Below, one piece after another: positions 17,719 to 27,764 of a stretch of DNA of 64,000 bases. The translations under genes and the position numbers were made by a program. Each line of letters begins with the position of its first letter. Position 1 is the stretch's first letter. The notes beneath the pieces were generated by a model that was given only the letters and a program-made list of their open reading frames with translations, made no database searches and was not told where the DNA came from. Source of the DNA: Entomohabitans teleogrylli (GTDB taxonomy: Bacteria > Pseudomonadota > Gammaproteobacteria > Enterobacterales > Enterobacteriaceae). The stretch lies in NCBI RefSeq assembly GCF_001484765.1, contig NZ_LLXO01000029.1, forward strand, positions 1 to 64,000, read 5' to 3'.

Positions 17719-18959
17719 CAGGATTTCACCTCCGGGTGCTCTTCATGACGATCGCCGGTCTCCATTTCCGGCTGGACCGGCGGCTCCACCAGCGCCAGGT
17801 GCGGGGTATGGGCCGGCAGCCAGCCGGCGATGGCCGGGAAGTGACGCAGAAAGTGGAAGGCTACCACGCTGATAGCCAGGTTCCACCAGGTGCGGCGCGG
17901 CAGCATCGATTTATCCACCTGCCGGCAGTCTTCGGCAATCAGGGTATTAAGATTGGTCGATAATGTTTGATTGAACTGCCTGTCGTAAATGATCAGGTTG
18001 GCTTCCAGATTCAGGGACAGGCTCAGGGGATCGAGATTACTGGAGCCTACTGTAGCCCAGTCGTCATCCATTACCGCGACTTTGGCGTGCAGCGGGCGGC
18101 GCTGATACTCGTAAAGCTCGACGCCGCCGCGACTAAGATAGTTGTACAGCAACCGGGCGCCGAATTTCACCAGCGGAATGTCCGGTTCCCCCTGGACTAT
18201 CAGCTTTACCTTCACGCCCCGGCGCGCCGCGCTACGCATAGCGTGCAGGAAGCGGTATCCGGGGAAAAAGTAAGCATTGGCGATAATCACTTCGCGGCGC
18301 GCCTGGGTGAGCATTCTCAGATAGTAACGCTCAATATCATCGCGGTGTTCATCGTTATCGCGCCAGACAAACAGCGCCTGAGCATCGCCGGTACCAGGCG
18401 CGTCCTGGGCCTGATGACGCCGGCGCTGCCACCAGTGGTGGCGGCGGGTATATTCAGGAATGTTCGACAGTACGAACTGGTAGATATCCTGCACCACCGG
18501 TCCGGTGATGCGAATAGCATAATCCTGTTTCGCCTCCGGGCCGTAATCGGTCATATGCTCGGCGGAGTAGTTAATTCCGCCGACAAAGGCGATTTCGCCA
18601 TCCACCACGACAATTTTGCGGTGCATACGCCGGAACAGGTTGGTGCGCATGCCCAGCAGCCGCGGACGGGGATCGTAGTAACGAAACAGCACGCCGGCGC
18701 TGGTCAGGGAATGGACAAAATCATCGCTGAGGTCCGGCGAGCCGTAGCCATCCAGTAACACTTCCACGCTGACGCCGCGTTGAGCAGCGCTGAGCAACCT
18801 TTCATGTAACTGCAGGCCGACGTTATCTTCGAACCAGATAAAGGTTTCCAGCAATATCTTGCTGGCGGCCCGGTCAATGGCGTCAAACAGCGCCGGGTAA
18901 TAGCCATCGCCATTTTCAAGAAGCTGAATCTGATTTCCATCGCGCCAGCTGGTCTTCAC
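17718..18959 (-). CDS. clsB: Cardiolipin synthase B
   Basis: Phospholipase-D-family enzyme that condenses phosphatidylglycerol into cardiolipin at the inner membrane. It has 413 residues, and both HKD motifs are intact: HRKIVVVDG (H113, K115, D120) and [20 protein letters not shown] in the second half. It is the middle gene of ybhP-clsB-ybhN: the ybhP stop overlaps its ATG by 4 bases and its TGA overlaps the ybhN ATG, so translation is coupled throughout. Confidence 0.97.
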   Translation of the reverse strand: MKTSWRDGNQIQLLENGDGYYPALFDAIDRAASKILLETFIWFEDNVGLQLHERLLSAAQRGVSVEVLLDGYGSPDLSDDFVHSLTSAGVLFRYYDPRPRLLGMRTNLFRRMHRKIVVVDGEIAFVGGINYSAEHMTDYGPEAKQDYAIRITGPVVQDIYQFVLSNIPEYTRRHHWWQRRRHQAQDAPGTGDAQALFVWRDNDEHRDDIERYYLRMLTQARREVIIANAYFFPGYRFLHAMRSAARRGVKVKLIVQGEPDIPLVKFGARLLYNYLSRGGVELYEYQRRPLHAKVAVMDDDWATVGSSNLDPLSLSLNLEANLIIYDRQFNQTLSTNLNTLIAEDCRQVDKSMLPRRTWWNLAISVVAFHFLRHFPAIAGWLPAHTPHLALVEPPVQPEMETGDRHEEHPEVKS

Positions 18960-19717
18960 AGTAATATCTCCACGGCTAAAGGGGCATGATCGGAAAGATG
19001 GCGCCAGCGGCGCAGCGGGATCACTGACGGAGTGCTGGCGCTGGCGTTTTTGATATAAATCCGGTCCAGGCGCAGCAGGGGGAATGCCGCCGGGAAGGTG
19101 CGCGCCGGTCGCCCGCGCGCCCGGGTAAACACTTCATCCAGACCACAGGCGTCGCGCAGAACGTGGTTGGCGCGGCCGCGCCAGTCATTGAAATCCCCGG
19201 CCACTACCACCGGATCCCGCTGCGGCAGGTGATTGATCAGATGCGCCAACTGGTGGAGCTGACGCTGGCGATGTTTCTCCTGCAGACCGAGATGCACACA
19301 GACCACGTGCAGACATTTGTCGGTCTCCGGCAGCGGGATCTGGCACCACAGCAGTCCGCGCTGTTCGTGACCGTTAATCGACACATCGATATTTTTAAAC
19401 TGGCGTATCGGGTAGCGGGACAGTACGGCGTTACCGTGATGGCCTTCCGGATAGACGGCGTTGCGGCCGTAGACATAACTGCGCCACACCGTATCGGCCA
19501 GGTACTCATAGTGCGATGTCTGCGGCCAGCCGCTGATGCGCAACGCATGCACCTGGTGTGCGCCCATCACCTCCTGCAGGCAGACAATGTCGGCCCCGAC
19601 CTGGCGAACCGCATTGCGCAACTCCGGCAAAATAAAGCGTCGGTTGAAGGTCGTGAACCCTTTATGTGTATTAATGGTGAGCAATTTCAGGGCTCGGACG
19701 GCCGCCGTTTGCGCCAT
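18956..19717 (-). CDS. ybhP: Endonuclease/exonuclease/phosphatase-family protein YbhP
   Basis: A 253-residue EEP-fold hydrolase, with the start at 19717 because it follows GAGGG and reproduces the E. coli length; the open frame upstream lacks homology. Typical EEP residues are seen in [25 protein letters not shown] and [11 protein letters not shown], that is the Asn, Glu, Asp/Asn and final Asp-His of the active site. The substrate is not established. It is the first gene of the ybhP-clsB-ybhN operon, which suggests a membrane-lipid or nucleotide-phosphate role. Confidence 0.95.
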   Translation of the reverse strand: MAQTAAVRALKLLTINTHKGFTTFNRRFILPELRNAVRQVGADIVCLQEVMGAHQVHALRISGWPQTSHYEYLADTVWRSYVYGRNAVYPEGHHGNAVLSRYPIRQFKNIDVSINGHEQRGLLWCQIPLPETDKCLHVVCVHLGLQEKHRQRQLHQLAHLINHLPQRDPVVVAGDFNDWRGRANHVLRDACGLDEVFTRARGRPARTFPAAFPLLRLDRIYIKNASASTPSVIPLRRWRHLSDHAPLAVEILL

Positions 19718-19847
19718 ATCGCCCTCTTTTTTGACATAAACATGAAAATAAAGTGTAGTCTCTGTCACAGAAAGAGGGTGGGTTACGGAATTATCCTGAA
19801 ATATCGGTAGTCTGTAATACAGGTAAAAATGCTTCAGGAGAAAAACC

Positions 19848-20264
19848 ATGAAGTGGCAACAACGTATCCGGGTGGCAACCGGCCTCAGCTGTTGGCAGAT
19901 TATGCTGCATTTGCTGGTGGTGGCTATTCTGGTCGTGGGCTGGCAGACCGGCACGCTGGTGCGGGTCGGGCTTGGTTTATGCGTACTTTACGCCGTCACC
20001 GTCGTGCTGATGCTGCTGTTTCAGCGCCATCAGGAACAAAGGATGCGCGATATCGGTGATTTTCTGGAAGAATTAACCACCACCTGGTACTTCGGTACTG
20101 CGATGATTGCGTTATGGTTGATCTCCCGTTTTGTGCACAATCCGTTCCTGCTGGCTCTGGCGGGGCTGGGGCTGCTGGCCGGTCCGGCGCTGGTCTCTCT
20201 GCTGGCGAAAGACCGTCGCGCCAGATCAGGCAATTTTGCGTCGAAACATGGCATACGCCGCTGA
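19848..20264 (+). CDS. ybhQ: Inner-membrane protein YbhQ
   Basis: A 138-residue membrane protein with four hydrophobic segments and a basic C-terminus. It closely follows E. coli YbhQ ([20 protein letters not shown] at the start). Function is unknown. It has an AGGAG site before ATG 19848. Its last 39 bases overlap the 3' end of the convergent ybhR. Confidence 0.93.
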   Translation: MKWQQRIRVATGLSCWQIMLHLLVVAILVVGWQTGTLVRVGLGLCVLYAVTVVLMLLFQRHQEQRMRDIGDFLEELTTTWYFGTAMIALWLISRFVHNPFLLALAGLGLLAGPALVSLLAKDRRARSGNFASKHGIRR

Positions 20265-21332
20265 GCCGGTCGTGGCCGCGATAAACAACAGCGGCCACAG
20301 GCTTTGCCAGACAATCGTCAGACTCGCATCCTTCAAATAGATCTGCTTGGTGATATCCGTAAAGTGGCGGATCGGGTTTACCCAGGTCAGGTTTTGTAAC
20401 CAGACCGGCATATTCTCCACCGGGGAGACATATCCGGACAGCAGAATCGCCGGCATCATAAAGACAAATACCCCGATAAAGGCCTGCTGTTGCGTGGAGC
20501 ACAGCGACGAGATCAGCAGGCCGAACCCCACCAGCGACAGCCCGTAAATCAACATGGTGAAGTAGAACAGCGCTAGCGAGCCGGAGAAGGGAATGTCATA
20601 ACCCCAGATACCGACCCCCAGCACGATCGATGCCTGAAAGGTAGCGACAATCAGCGCCGGTACCGCCTTGCCAACAAAAATCTGCCAGGTGGCCAGCGGG
20701 GAGACCAGCAGTTGATCGAGGGTTCCCTGCTCCCGTTCCCGGGCCACGGATAGCGAGGTAACAATCATCACGCCAATCGTGGTGATCATGGCAATCAGCG
20801 ACGGCACCACGAACCATTTGTAGTCGAGGTTGGGGTTGTACCAGTTGCGGATCACCAGCTCGCTGTTATTCGGTTTGGGTTTCCCGGCCAGCAGCTCCTG
20901 CTGGTAGTCATTGACGATTTGTTGTAGATAGCGGGCGGCAATCTGGGCGCTGTTGGAGTTGCGCCCGTCGAGAATCAACTGTAGCGACGTAGGGTGAAAC
21001 TGCGCCAGATCCCGGGAAAAATTGGCCGGAAAGCGCACCAGCAGCAGCGCCTTCTGGGCATCAAGGGTGGGCTGAATCTGTTGAGGACTGTTCAGCAGCA
21101 GAATATGGGTAAAGGCCTGCGCCCGGGCAAAGCGCTGGGTCAGCTCCACGGAATGCTTACCGTTGTCTTCGTTATAGATGGCGATGGTGGCGTTAGTCAC
21201 TTCCAGGGTGGCGGCGAACGGAAACAGCACCACCTGAATCACTACCGGCAGAATCAAAATCGCGCGGGTTTGCGGTTCCCGCAGCAGGGACTGCAGCTCT
21301 TTGCGAATCAGGGTCCACAGACGATGCAACAT
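20226..21332 (-). CDS. ybhR: ABC-2 type exporter permease YbhR
   Basis: A 368-residue ABC-2 permease with an N-terminal membrane anchor, a large periplasmic domain (about residues 45-170) and five or six C-terminal helices. It pairs with YbhS as the membrane part of the YbhGFSR pump, which in E. coli affects sensitivity to cefoperazone, chloramphenicol and cations. It is the last gene of cecR-ybhG-ybhF-ybhS-ybhR, 11 bases after ybhS. Confidence 0.95.
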   Translation of the reverse strand: MLHRLWTLIRKELQSLLREPQTRAILILPVVIQVVLFPFAATLEVTNATIAIYNEDNGKHSVELTQRFARAQAFTHILLLNSPQQIQPTLDAQKALLLVRFPANFSRDLAQFHPTSLQLILDGRNSNSAQIAARYLQQIVNDYQQELLAGKPKPNNSELVIRNWYNPNLDYKWFVVPSLIAMITTIGVMIVTSLSVAREREQGTLDQLLVSPLATWQIFVGKAVPALIVATFQASIVLGVGIWGYDIPFSGSLALFYFTMLIYGLSLVGFGLLISSLCSTQQQAFIGVFVFMMPAILLSGYVSPVENMPVWLQNLTWVNPIRHFTDITKQIYLKDASLTIVWQSLWPLLFIAATTGSAAYAMFRRKIA

Positions 21333-21343
21333 GGCGGGCGTCC

Positions 21344-22483
21344 TCAGTCAAGGCGGCGTTTGGTTTTCAACGCCGTCAGTCCAATAAACAGGAGAGCCGA
21401 GGCGATCAAAAACAGTACGTTGACCACCAGGACGCTGGCGATATTCCCGGCGAGGAACAGGCTTTGTAGGGTGCTGACGAAATAACGCGCCGGAATAATA
21501 TAGGTCACGATGCGAATGGCCGCCGGCATACTGTCGATCTGGAAGATAAAGCCGGACAGCATGATTGACGGCAAAAAGGCGGCGTTCAGGGCCACCTGGG
21601 CGGCATTAAACTGATTGCGGGTAATGGTGGAGATCAGCAGCCCCATGCCGAGGGTGCTGAGCAGAAACAGGCTGGTTATCAGAAATAAAATCGCCAGCGA
21701 GCCGCGGTAAGGCACGCCGAGGATAAATACCGACACCACCATACACAGCAGCATCGCCAGCATACCGAGGAAGTAGTAAGGGATCAGCTTACACAGCAAC
21801 AGTTCGGCGCGGGTGACTTCGGTGGACAGCAGCGCTTCCATGGTGCCGCGCTCCCACTCTCTGGCCACTACCAGCGAGGTGAGAATCGCACCAATCACCG
21901 TCATGATGATGGTGATCGCCCCGGGAATAATAAAATGCTGGCTGATGGCCGCCGGGTTGAACCAGTAGCGGGTTTGTATGTCAATCAGCGGTTCGAAGCT
22001 TTCCCCACGATCCTGCGCCCGCTGGGCCTGCCACACCTGCCAGACCCCCTGAGCGTATCCCTGAACGAAATTGGCGGTATTCGGCTCACTGCCGTCGGTG
22101 ATCACCTGAATCGGCGCGCGATCTCCGGGGGTCGCCATACGGTCTGCGAAATCCACCGGCACCACCAGGATGCCGCGAATTTTTCCGGCCTGCATCAGTT
22201 GCACCAGTTGCTGGCGGTTATCGCTGATCGTCGGCGCCATAAACGGCGAAGCGCTGACGGCGTGCGCGAAATCCAGCGCCTCGCTGCTCTGTTGCTCCAG
22301 TAGCACCCCGACCCGCAGGCGGCTGGAGTCGAGGTTAATTCCGTAGCCAAAGATAAACAGCAGCAACAGCGGAATGACTACCGCAATCAGCCAACTGCTG
22401 GGGTCGCGGACAATCTGGCGCGTCTCTTTAACGCACAGCGCCCGTACCCGGCGCCAGGAAAAGCGCGTAGCGTCATGACTCAT
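21344..22483 (-). CDS. ybhS: ABC-2 type exporter permease YbhS
   Basis: A 379-residue partner of YbhR with the same topology: an N-terminal helix ([20 protein letters not shown]), a periplasmic domain and a C-terminal helix bundle beginning near residue 180. The ATG overlaps the end of ybhF by 11 bases. The C-terminal KTKRRLD tail matches E. coli YbhS. Confidence 0.95.
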   Translation of the reverse strand: MSHDATRFSWRRVRALCVKETRQIVRDPSSWLIAVVIPLLLLFIFGYGINLDSSRLRVGVLLEQQSSEALDFAHAVSASPFMAPTISDNRQQLVQLMQAGKIRGILVVPVDFADRMATPGDRAPIQVITDGSEPNTANFVQGYAQGVWQVWQAQRAQDRGESFEPLIDIQTRYWFNPAAISQHFIIPGAITIIMTVIGAILTSLVVAREWERGTMEALLSTEVTRAELLLCKLIPYYFLGMLAMLLCMVVSVFILGVPYRGSLAILFLITSLFLLSTLGMGLLISTITRNQFNAAQVALNAAFLPSIMLSGFIFQIDSMPAAIRIVTYIIPARYFVSTLQSLFLAGNIASVLVVNVLFLIASALLFIGLTALKTKRRLD

Positions 22484-24218
22484 GCGCGTGCTCCTTATCC
22501 CATGCGTGGATCAGCGAGATGAACGCCTGTTCCATGGTCGGGTCAGGGTGTTGTGCGTCCGCCGCCATCTGTTTCAGGTCGTCCGGCGTACCGCTGGCGA
22601 TAAGCTGACCGTGGTACACCAGTCCAATACGGTCGCAGTATTCCGCCTCATCCATAAAATGGGTGGTGACCATCACCGTAACCCCTCTCTCGACCATACT
22701 ATTGATGTGGAGCCAGAATTCGCGGCGGGTCAGGGGATCCACACCGGAGGTCGGTTCGTCGAGAAACAGAATATCCGGCTCGTGCATCAGCGAGCAGGCC
22801 AGCGCCAGCCGTTGTTTAAAACCCAGCGGCAGGGAATCGGTAGCGTGGTTGAAAATGGGCTGCAGACTGAACGCCTCACTCATCCTGGCTATCTTCTCAT
22901 CCTGCGCTTTGCCGCGCAGTCCGTAGACCCCGGAGAAGAAGCGCAGGTTCTGCGCCACGGTGAGGTTACCGTACAGCGAAAATTTCTGGGCCATATAGCC
23001 GAGATGCTGGCGCGCTTTGCCTGAGCTGACTTTGAGGTCCATCCCCAGCACCAGCGCCTGGCCGGAAGTCGGCACCAGCAGGCCGCACATCATTTTAAAG
23101 GTAGTGGATTTGCCGGCGCCGTTGGGGCCGAGCAGACCAAAGATCTCCCCGCGTTTCACCGCAAAGTTAACGCGGTCGGTGGCGGCGAAGTCACCGAATT
23201 TTTTCGTCAGTTCACGGGCTTCAATCACCGTTTCTTCGCTATTGCCTGCCACATGATGCAGGATCTCGCCCAGCGGCGATTCCGCAGTGCCGGCGCCGCC
23301 CAGCAGATCGATAAACGCGTCCTCGAAGCGCGGCGCCGTGGCGACGATACTCTCTGCGGGCAGCGATGTCGCTTGGGCTAAATCGTCATGGCTGGCATCC
23401 CGGCTGGCGATGATACGCACCGACTTGCCCTGAATCATCCCGTCGCTGATCTGGGGCAGTTTCAGCACCCGTTGTAACAGCTGGCGGTTATTTTCCTGCG
23501 CGCTGGTCATCAGCCAGCTACGGCCGGCCATCTGCCGGGTCAGATCGGTGGGGGCGCCGTGGTAGAGCAGTTCGCCTTCGTTCATCAGCAGCACATCGCG
23601 GCACTGTTCGGCTTCGTCGAGATACGAGGTGCTCCACAGGATCAGCATCCCTTCGCCCGCCAGTTCATGCACCATCTGCCACAACTCGCGACGCGAAATC
23701 GGATCCACGCCGACGCCGGGTTCGTCGAGTAGTAGCACCTTCGGCTGGCCGACCAGCGTACAGGCGAGGCCCAGCTTTTGCTTCATGCCGCCGGAAAGTT
23801 TGCCGGCCAGCCGCCCGGTAAACGGGCCGAGGGCGGTAAACTCCAGCAGCCGGGCAAAGGTCTGGCGACGCTGCTCGCCAGTGACGCTGCGCAGGTCAGC
23901 ATAAAGATTGAGGTTTTCCTGAACCGTGAGATCTTCGTACAGCCCGAATTTTTGCGGCATATAGCCAAGGATCGCATGTAGCACCCGATCCTCGCGCACT
24001 GGATCGAGCCCGGCGACCTGCAGCTCGCCGCTGGTAGGCTTTATCAATCCGGCCAGCATACGCATCAGGGTGGTCTTGCCGGCGCCGTCCGGCCCCACCA
24101 GGCCGGTAACCGCGCCGGCGCGGATATCAGCGTCAAGACTGGCCACCGCCGGTTTCGCCATATCAGGAAAGCTTTTCACCAGCCCGCGCAGGTGAATCGC
24201 CTGTTCACTGCTGGTCAT
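22473..24218 (-). CDS. ybhF: Dual ATP-binding subunit YbhF of the YbhGFSR exporter
   Basis: Two ABC ATPase domains fused in one chain of 581 residues. The start is set at 24218 ([13 protein letters not shown]), because longer frames have no homology and E. coli YbhF begins at the equivalent place. The first Walker A is GPDGAGKTT and the second GPNGAGKST; the two signature sequences are LSGGMKQK and LPLGFKQR, the latter degenerate. Switch histidines are replaced by Ser in the first domain ([10 protein letters not shown]) and kept in the second (TTHFMDEAE), so the first site may be catalytically weak. It overlaps ybhG by 14 bases. Confidence 0.96.
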   Translation of the reverse strand: MTSSEQAIHLRGLVKSFPDMAKPAVASLDADIRAGAVTGLVGPDGAGKTTLMRMLAGLIKPTSGELQVAGLDPVREDRVLHAILGYMPQKFGLYEDLTVQENLNLYADLRSVTGEQRRQTFARLLEFTALGPFTGRLAGKLSGGMKQKLGLACTLVGQPKVLLLDEPGVGVDPISRRELWQMVHELAGEGMLILWSTSYLDEAEQCRDVLLMNEGELLYHGAPTDLTRQMAGRSWLMTSAQENNRQLLQRVLKLPQISDGMIQGKSVRIIASRDASHDDLAQATSLPAESIVATAPRFEDAFIDLLGGAGTAESPLGEILHHVAGNSEETVIEARELTKKFGDFAATDRVNFAVKRGEIFGLLGPNGAGKSTTFKMMCGLLVPTSGQALVLGMDLKVSSGKARQHLGYMAQKFSLYGNLTVAQNLRFFSGVYGLRGKAQDEKIARMSEAFSLQPIFNHATDSLPLGFKQRLALACSLMHEPDILFLDEPTSGVDPLTRREFWLHINSMVERGVTVMVTTHFMDEAEYCDRIGLVYHGQLIASGTPDDLKQMAADAQHPDPTMEQAFISLIHAWDKEHAHES

Positions 24219-25209
24219 GCCCGGCTCCGCTGGCGAAAGTGATGGTGACCGGCATCCCCTGGCGCAGGGCGTCGTCGGGATCGGTGACGATAATGCGCAG
24301 GCGGTAGACCAGGTCGGTGCGCAGGTCCGGGGTTTCGACGGTTTTCGGGGTAAACTCGGCGGTTGGCGAGACAAAGCCGATTTTACCGTGATATGGCCTG
24401 TCGGGCCGGCCATCGGTGTATATCAGTAGTTCGCGGCCCGGCTGAGCGGCGCTGAGGTTTACTTCATCGACGTACGCCCGCACCCATACCGGGCGGGTCA
24501 GCGACAGGGTCAGTACCGTACTGCCGGCGTTCAGCATACTGCCCGGCTCCACGGCGCGGGTCATCAGAGTGCCATCGGCGGGCGCCGCCAGCGTGGCGTC
24601 GGAAAGGTCGAGCTGCGACTGGGCCAGTTGAGCCTCGGCTTGTTGCAGACTGGCCTGAGCCTGAGCGATTTCCTGCGGCCGGTTACCGGCACGATACTGA
24701 CTGAGTTTATCTTCCGCCGCTTTCAGGTTAGCTTGCGCCTGGTCCCGGGAGGAGCGGGCATTTTCCAGATCGTTGGCTGAAATAGTCCGGCTGGACCACA
24801 GTCCCTGCTGGCGCTGGTAAAAGTTTCGCGCATAGTCATAAGCCGCCCGGGCCTGATTTACGGCGGCGGTCGCCTGGGCTATCTCTTCATCCCGGTAACC
24901 GGCGGCGATCAGCGAATATTTAGCGCGAGCGGCGGCGACATTCGCCTGCGCCTGGCGCAGCGCGTTTTCGTAAGGCGCTTTATCGAGCTCGCCGAGGATA
25001 TCCCCCTTGCGGATGCGATCCCCTTCATCCACCTGGAGCGCGGCCAGCCTGCCGCCGACCCGGAAGCTCATATCGACAGTACGGATATCGACATTACCGT
25101 ACAGAGTTAACGCTTTATCACGACCATTTTCATACCATAACCCTCCGCCGACAGCGACCAGCGCCAGCAGCGCAATAATCACCACGATCGGCCATTTTTT
25201 ACTTTTCAT
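24205..25209 (-). CDS. ybhG: HlyD-family adaptor YbhG
   Basis: Periplasmic adaptor of the YbhGFSR exporter, 334 residues from ATG 25209. It has an N-terminal membrane anchor, split lipoyl domains ([17 protein letters not shown] and [17 protein letters not shown]), a long Ala/Gln/Glu-rich coiled-coil hairpin between them, and a conserved C-terminal [19 protein letters not shown]. Start and stop both overlap the neighbouring genes, which supports one cistronic message. Confidence 0.96.
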   Translation of the reverse strand: MKSKKWPIVVIIALLALVAVGGGLWYENGRDKALTLYGNVDIRTVDMSFRVGGRLAALQVDEGDRIRKGDILGELDKAPYENALRQAQANVAAARAKYSLIAAGYRDEEIAQATAAVNQARAAYDYARNFYQRQQGLWSSRTISANDLENARSSRDQAQANLKAAEDKLSQYRAGNRPQEIAQAQASLQQAEAQLAQSQLDLSDATLAAPADGTLMTRAVEPGSMLNAGSTVLTLSLTRPVWVRAYVDEVNLSAAQPGRELLIYTDGRPDRPYHGKIGFVSPTAEFTPKTVETPDLRTDLVYRLRIIVTDPDDALRQGMPVTITFASGAGHDQQ

Positions 25210-25894
25210 CGCTTGCGCCACCTCTGTGTATGCAAAGCCCCTGCAGGACGAAATCAATATGTTGGGTTACCACCGCGCAGATCTGCCGGGTGCTGGATTC
25301 ATCAAACTGGCTCCAGCCGGTGCGCAGCAACAGGGTTTCCCGCAGCAGACGGAAAGTGAGGATTTCACCCATCATGGCGTGGGTGTGCAGAATGGTTTCG
25401 GTATCCTGCGCGTCGCGCCCGGTATAGCAGGCGACCAGCGATGTCAGGTGGCTGTGCATCGGGGCGATCACCCGCTGATGTAACTGCTGGTAGGCTGAGG
25501 TCGGAGAGAGCTGCTCCCGGGAGATAAATTTGCTCAGGTTCAGGGTTTCATCGGCGGTCAACAGGTGGATCATATCGCAACAGGCGGCGAGAATGCGTTC
25601 GCGGATCGCCGCTTTATCGGGTTGTGCAGCGGCGAGCAGCGCCACGGCGCCCTCAAGGTGCGGCTTCAGATTGCCGTCGATAAAGTCGCCGATCCAGTCG
25701 GCGCAGGCCATATACAGCTCCTCTTTAGAGCCAAAATAGTAGGTGATGGCGGCAATATTCTGGCCGGCTTCGGCGGCGATATCGCGGGTGGTGGCATGGA
25801 GTCCGTATTCGCCAAATTGCGCCAGCGCAGCGCGAATCAGTTGGTTTTTCGCCTGTTCGCCGCGGGAGGTAGTGGGGGTTGAACCGCTGTTCAT
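25199..25894 (-). CDS. cecR: TetR-family repressor CecR
   Basis: A 231-residue TetR regulator with an N-terminal HTH ([20 protein letters not shown]) and a ligand-binding C-terminal domain with [14 protein letters not shown]. In E. coli CecR represses its own operon and rhlE, so it probably controls both ybhGFSR and the divergent rhlE here. A perfect palindrome lies 16 bases before its ATG. Its last 11 bases overlap ybhG. Confidence 0.96.
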   Translation of the reverse strand: MNSGSTPTTSRGEQAKNQLIRAALAQFGEYGLHATTRDIAAEAGQNIAAITYYFGSKEELYMACADWIGDFIDGNLKPHLEGAVALLAAAQPDKAAIRERILAACCDMIHLLTADETLNLSKFISREQLSPTSAYQQLHQRVIAPMHSHLTSLVACYTGRDAQDTETILHTHAMMGEILTFRLLRETLLLRTGWSQFDESSTRQICAVVTQHIDFVLQGLCIHRGGASDEK

Positions 25895-25909
25895 CGCGCC
25901 TCTGAAAAA

Positions 25910-25929
25910 TTAATCAATCGATTGATTAA
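25910..25929. promoter_or_regulatory. CecR operator between cecR and rhlE
   Basis: TTAATCAATCGATTGATTAA is a perfect 20-bp palindrome in the divergent cecR-rhlE region, the expected place and form for a TetR-type operator. The core resembles the published E. coli CecR site as I recall it. Confidence 0.8.
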
Positions 25930-26142
25930 CTCTAGATGGAAAAATACAATCTGTCCAGCAAGGTCATACCGTCAGAAGTGTGACCAGAAACACAATATTA
26001 GGCGCTACCCGCAAAAGCTGCTACACTCCGTGGCTTCACGGCACCGTGGTTTGTGCCCCGCATTACGGCCTTTCTGACGGCCGTCGATATCCCCCTGGAA
26101 ACTACACCGCACACTGGCGGTCAGGGCGGGTCTGGAGTTGTT

Positions 26143-27498
26143 ATGTCTTTTGATTCTCTTGGGTTAAGTGACGATATTCTGCGCGCGGTAGCGGAGCAGG
26201 GATATCGCGAGCCGACGCCGGTTCAGCGTCAGGCTATTCCTGTGGTGCTCGCCGGGCGCGATCTGATGGCCAGCGCCCAGACCGGTACCGGTAAGACCGC
26301 CGGTTTTACGCTGCCGCTATTGCAGCGACTGTCGCAGGATGCGCCGCACCTCAAGGGGCGTCGCCCGGTGCGCGCTCTGATCCTTACCCCCACCCGCGAA
26401 CTGGCGGCCCAGGTCGGGGAAAACGTGCGTGATTACAGCAAGTATCTGAATATTCGCTCGCTGGTGGTGTTCGGCGGCGTCAGTATTAACCCGCAAATGA
26501 TGAAACTGCGCGGCGGCGTGGATGTGCTGGTGGCGACGCCGGGGCGTCTGCTGGATCTGGAACATCAGAATGCCGTGAAGCTCGATCACGTAGAGATTCT
26601 GGTGCTTGATGAAGCGGACCGGATGCTGGATATGGGCTTCATTCATGATATCCGTCGGGTGCTGGCGAAATTACCGGCGCGCCGCCAGAATCTGCTGTTT
26701 TCGGCTACCTTCTCTGACGAGATTAAAGCGCTGGCGGAAAAATTGCTGCATAACCCGCAGGAAGTGGAAGTGGCGCGACGTAATGCGCCGTCTGAACAGG
26801 TGACCCAGCATGTGCATTTCGTGGATAAAAAGCGCAAGCGCGAACTGCTCTCTTATCTGATCGGCAAAGATAACTGGCAACAGGTGCTGGTATTTACCCG
26901 CACCAAGCACGGCGCCAATCACCTGGCGGAACAACTGAATAAAGACGGTATCACCGCGGCGGCGATCCACGGTAATAAAAGCCAGGGGGCACGCACCCGG
27001 GCGCTGGCGGATTTCAAAGCTGGCGCTATCCGCGTGCTGGTGGCGACCGATATCGCCGCCCGCGGCCTTGATATCGAAGAGTTACCCTATGTGGTGAACT
27101 ACGAACTGCCCAATGTGCCGGAAGATTATGTTCACCGCATCGGGCGTACCGGACGTGCGGCGGCGACCGGCCAGGCGCTGTCGCTGGTCTGTGTCGATGA
27201 GCACAAGCTGCTGCGCGATATTGAACGTTTGTTGAAGCGGGAAATTCCGCGTATCGCGGTTCCCGGCTATGAGCCGGATCCGTCGATTAAAGCAGAGCCG
27301 ATTCAGAATGGTCGCCAGCAGCGCGGCAGCGGCAGTGGTCGCGGACGCAGCACGCCTCAGGGACAGGGTCAGGGAGAGCGCCGTCAGTCTGCGCCGCGTT
27401 CCGGGGAAAACCGCGCGTCAGCCAATGCCGGGGCGCCGTCAGGCGACAGGGCGCGTCGTCGCCGTCCGCCACGTAAACCGGCCCAGTCACCGCGCTAA
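26143..27498 (+). CDS. rhlE: DEAD-box RNA helicase RhlE
   Basis: ATP-dependent RNA helicase linked to large-subunit ribosome maturation. The ATG at 26143 gives 451 residues starting [11 protein letters not shown], as in E. coli; the frame extending to 26053 has no homology. Motifs run in order: a Q-motif near residue 28, AQTGTGKT (45-52), PTRELA, DEAD, SAT, and [11 protein letters not shown] basic Gly/Gln/Arg-rich tail of about 70 residues follows the helicase core. It is followed by a strong terminator. Confidence 0.97.
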   Translation: MSFDSLGLSDDILRAVAEQGYREPTPVQRQAIPVVLAGRDLMASAQTGTGKTAGFTLPLLQRLSQDAPHLKGRRPVRALILTPTRELAAQVGENVRDYSKYLNIRSLVVFGGVSINPQMMKLRGGVDVLVATPGRLLDLEHQNAVKLDHVEILVLDEADRMLDMGFIHDIRRVLAKLPARRQNLLFSATFSDEIKALAEKLLHNPQEVEVARRNAPSEQVTQHVHFVDKKRKRELLSYLIGKDNWQQVLVFTRTKHGANHLAEQLNKDGITAAAIHGNKSQGARTRALADFKAGAIRVLVATDIAARGLDIEELPYVVNYELPNVPEDYVHRIGRTGRAAATGQALSLVCVDEHKLLRDIERLLKREIPRIAVPGYEPDPSIKAEPIQNGRQQRGSGSGRGRSTPQGQGQGERRQSAPRSGENRASANAGAPSGDRARRRRPPRKPAQSPR

Positions 27499-27537
27499 TT
27501 GGCTCCTTTGGTGTGAGCTCAAATGTGTTGAATATTT

Positions 27538-27557
27538 ACGGGCGCTGTAGCGCCCGT
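27538..27557 (+). terminator. rhlE terminator
   Basis: ACGGGCGCT and AGCGCCCGT form a hairpin followed by TTCTTTCGTTCTTT, 40 bases after the rhlE stop. Confidence 0.85.
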
Positions 27558-27730
27558 TTCTTTCGTTCTTTACCCTTCCTTTTACTCCTCAGCGGAAAAA
27601 TCCACGCTGCGAGCGCTGTCGCATATTAACCTGAATTGACTTGTCGAATTGCCGTACGTTGTGTCCTCGCTCGCGGCAGTAGCCGGGATGATCAGAAAAA
27701 GGTACAGCCACATCGGGAAACGTGGGACAA

Positions 27731-27750
27731 TAGTGGTTATCTGTACAGTA
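27731..27750 (+). promoter_or_regulatory. LexA-like box before dinG
   Basis: TAGTGGTTATCTGTACAGTA agrees with the LexA consensus TACTGTATATATATACAGTA at 15 of 20 positions; the right arm is perfect and the left arm has lost the CTG core (GTG). It ends 14 bases before the dinG start. dinG is LexA-controlled in E. coli. Confidence 0.6.
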
Positions 27751-27764
27751 TATGTGGTCTCTTC

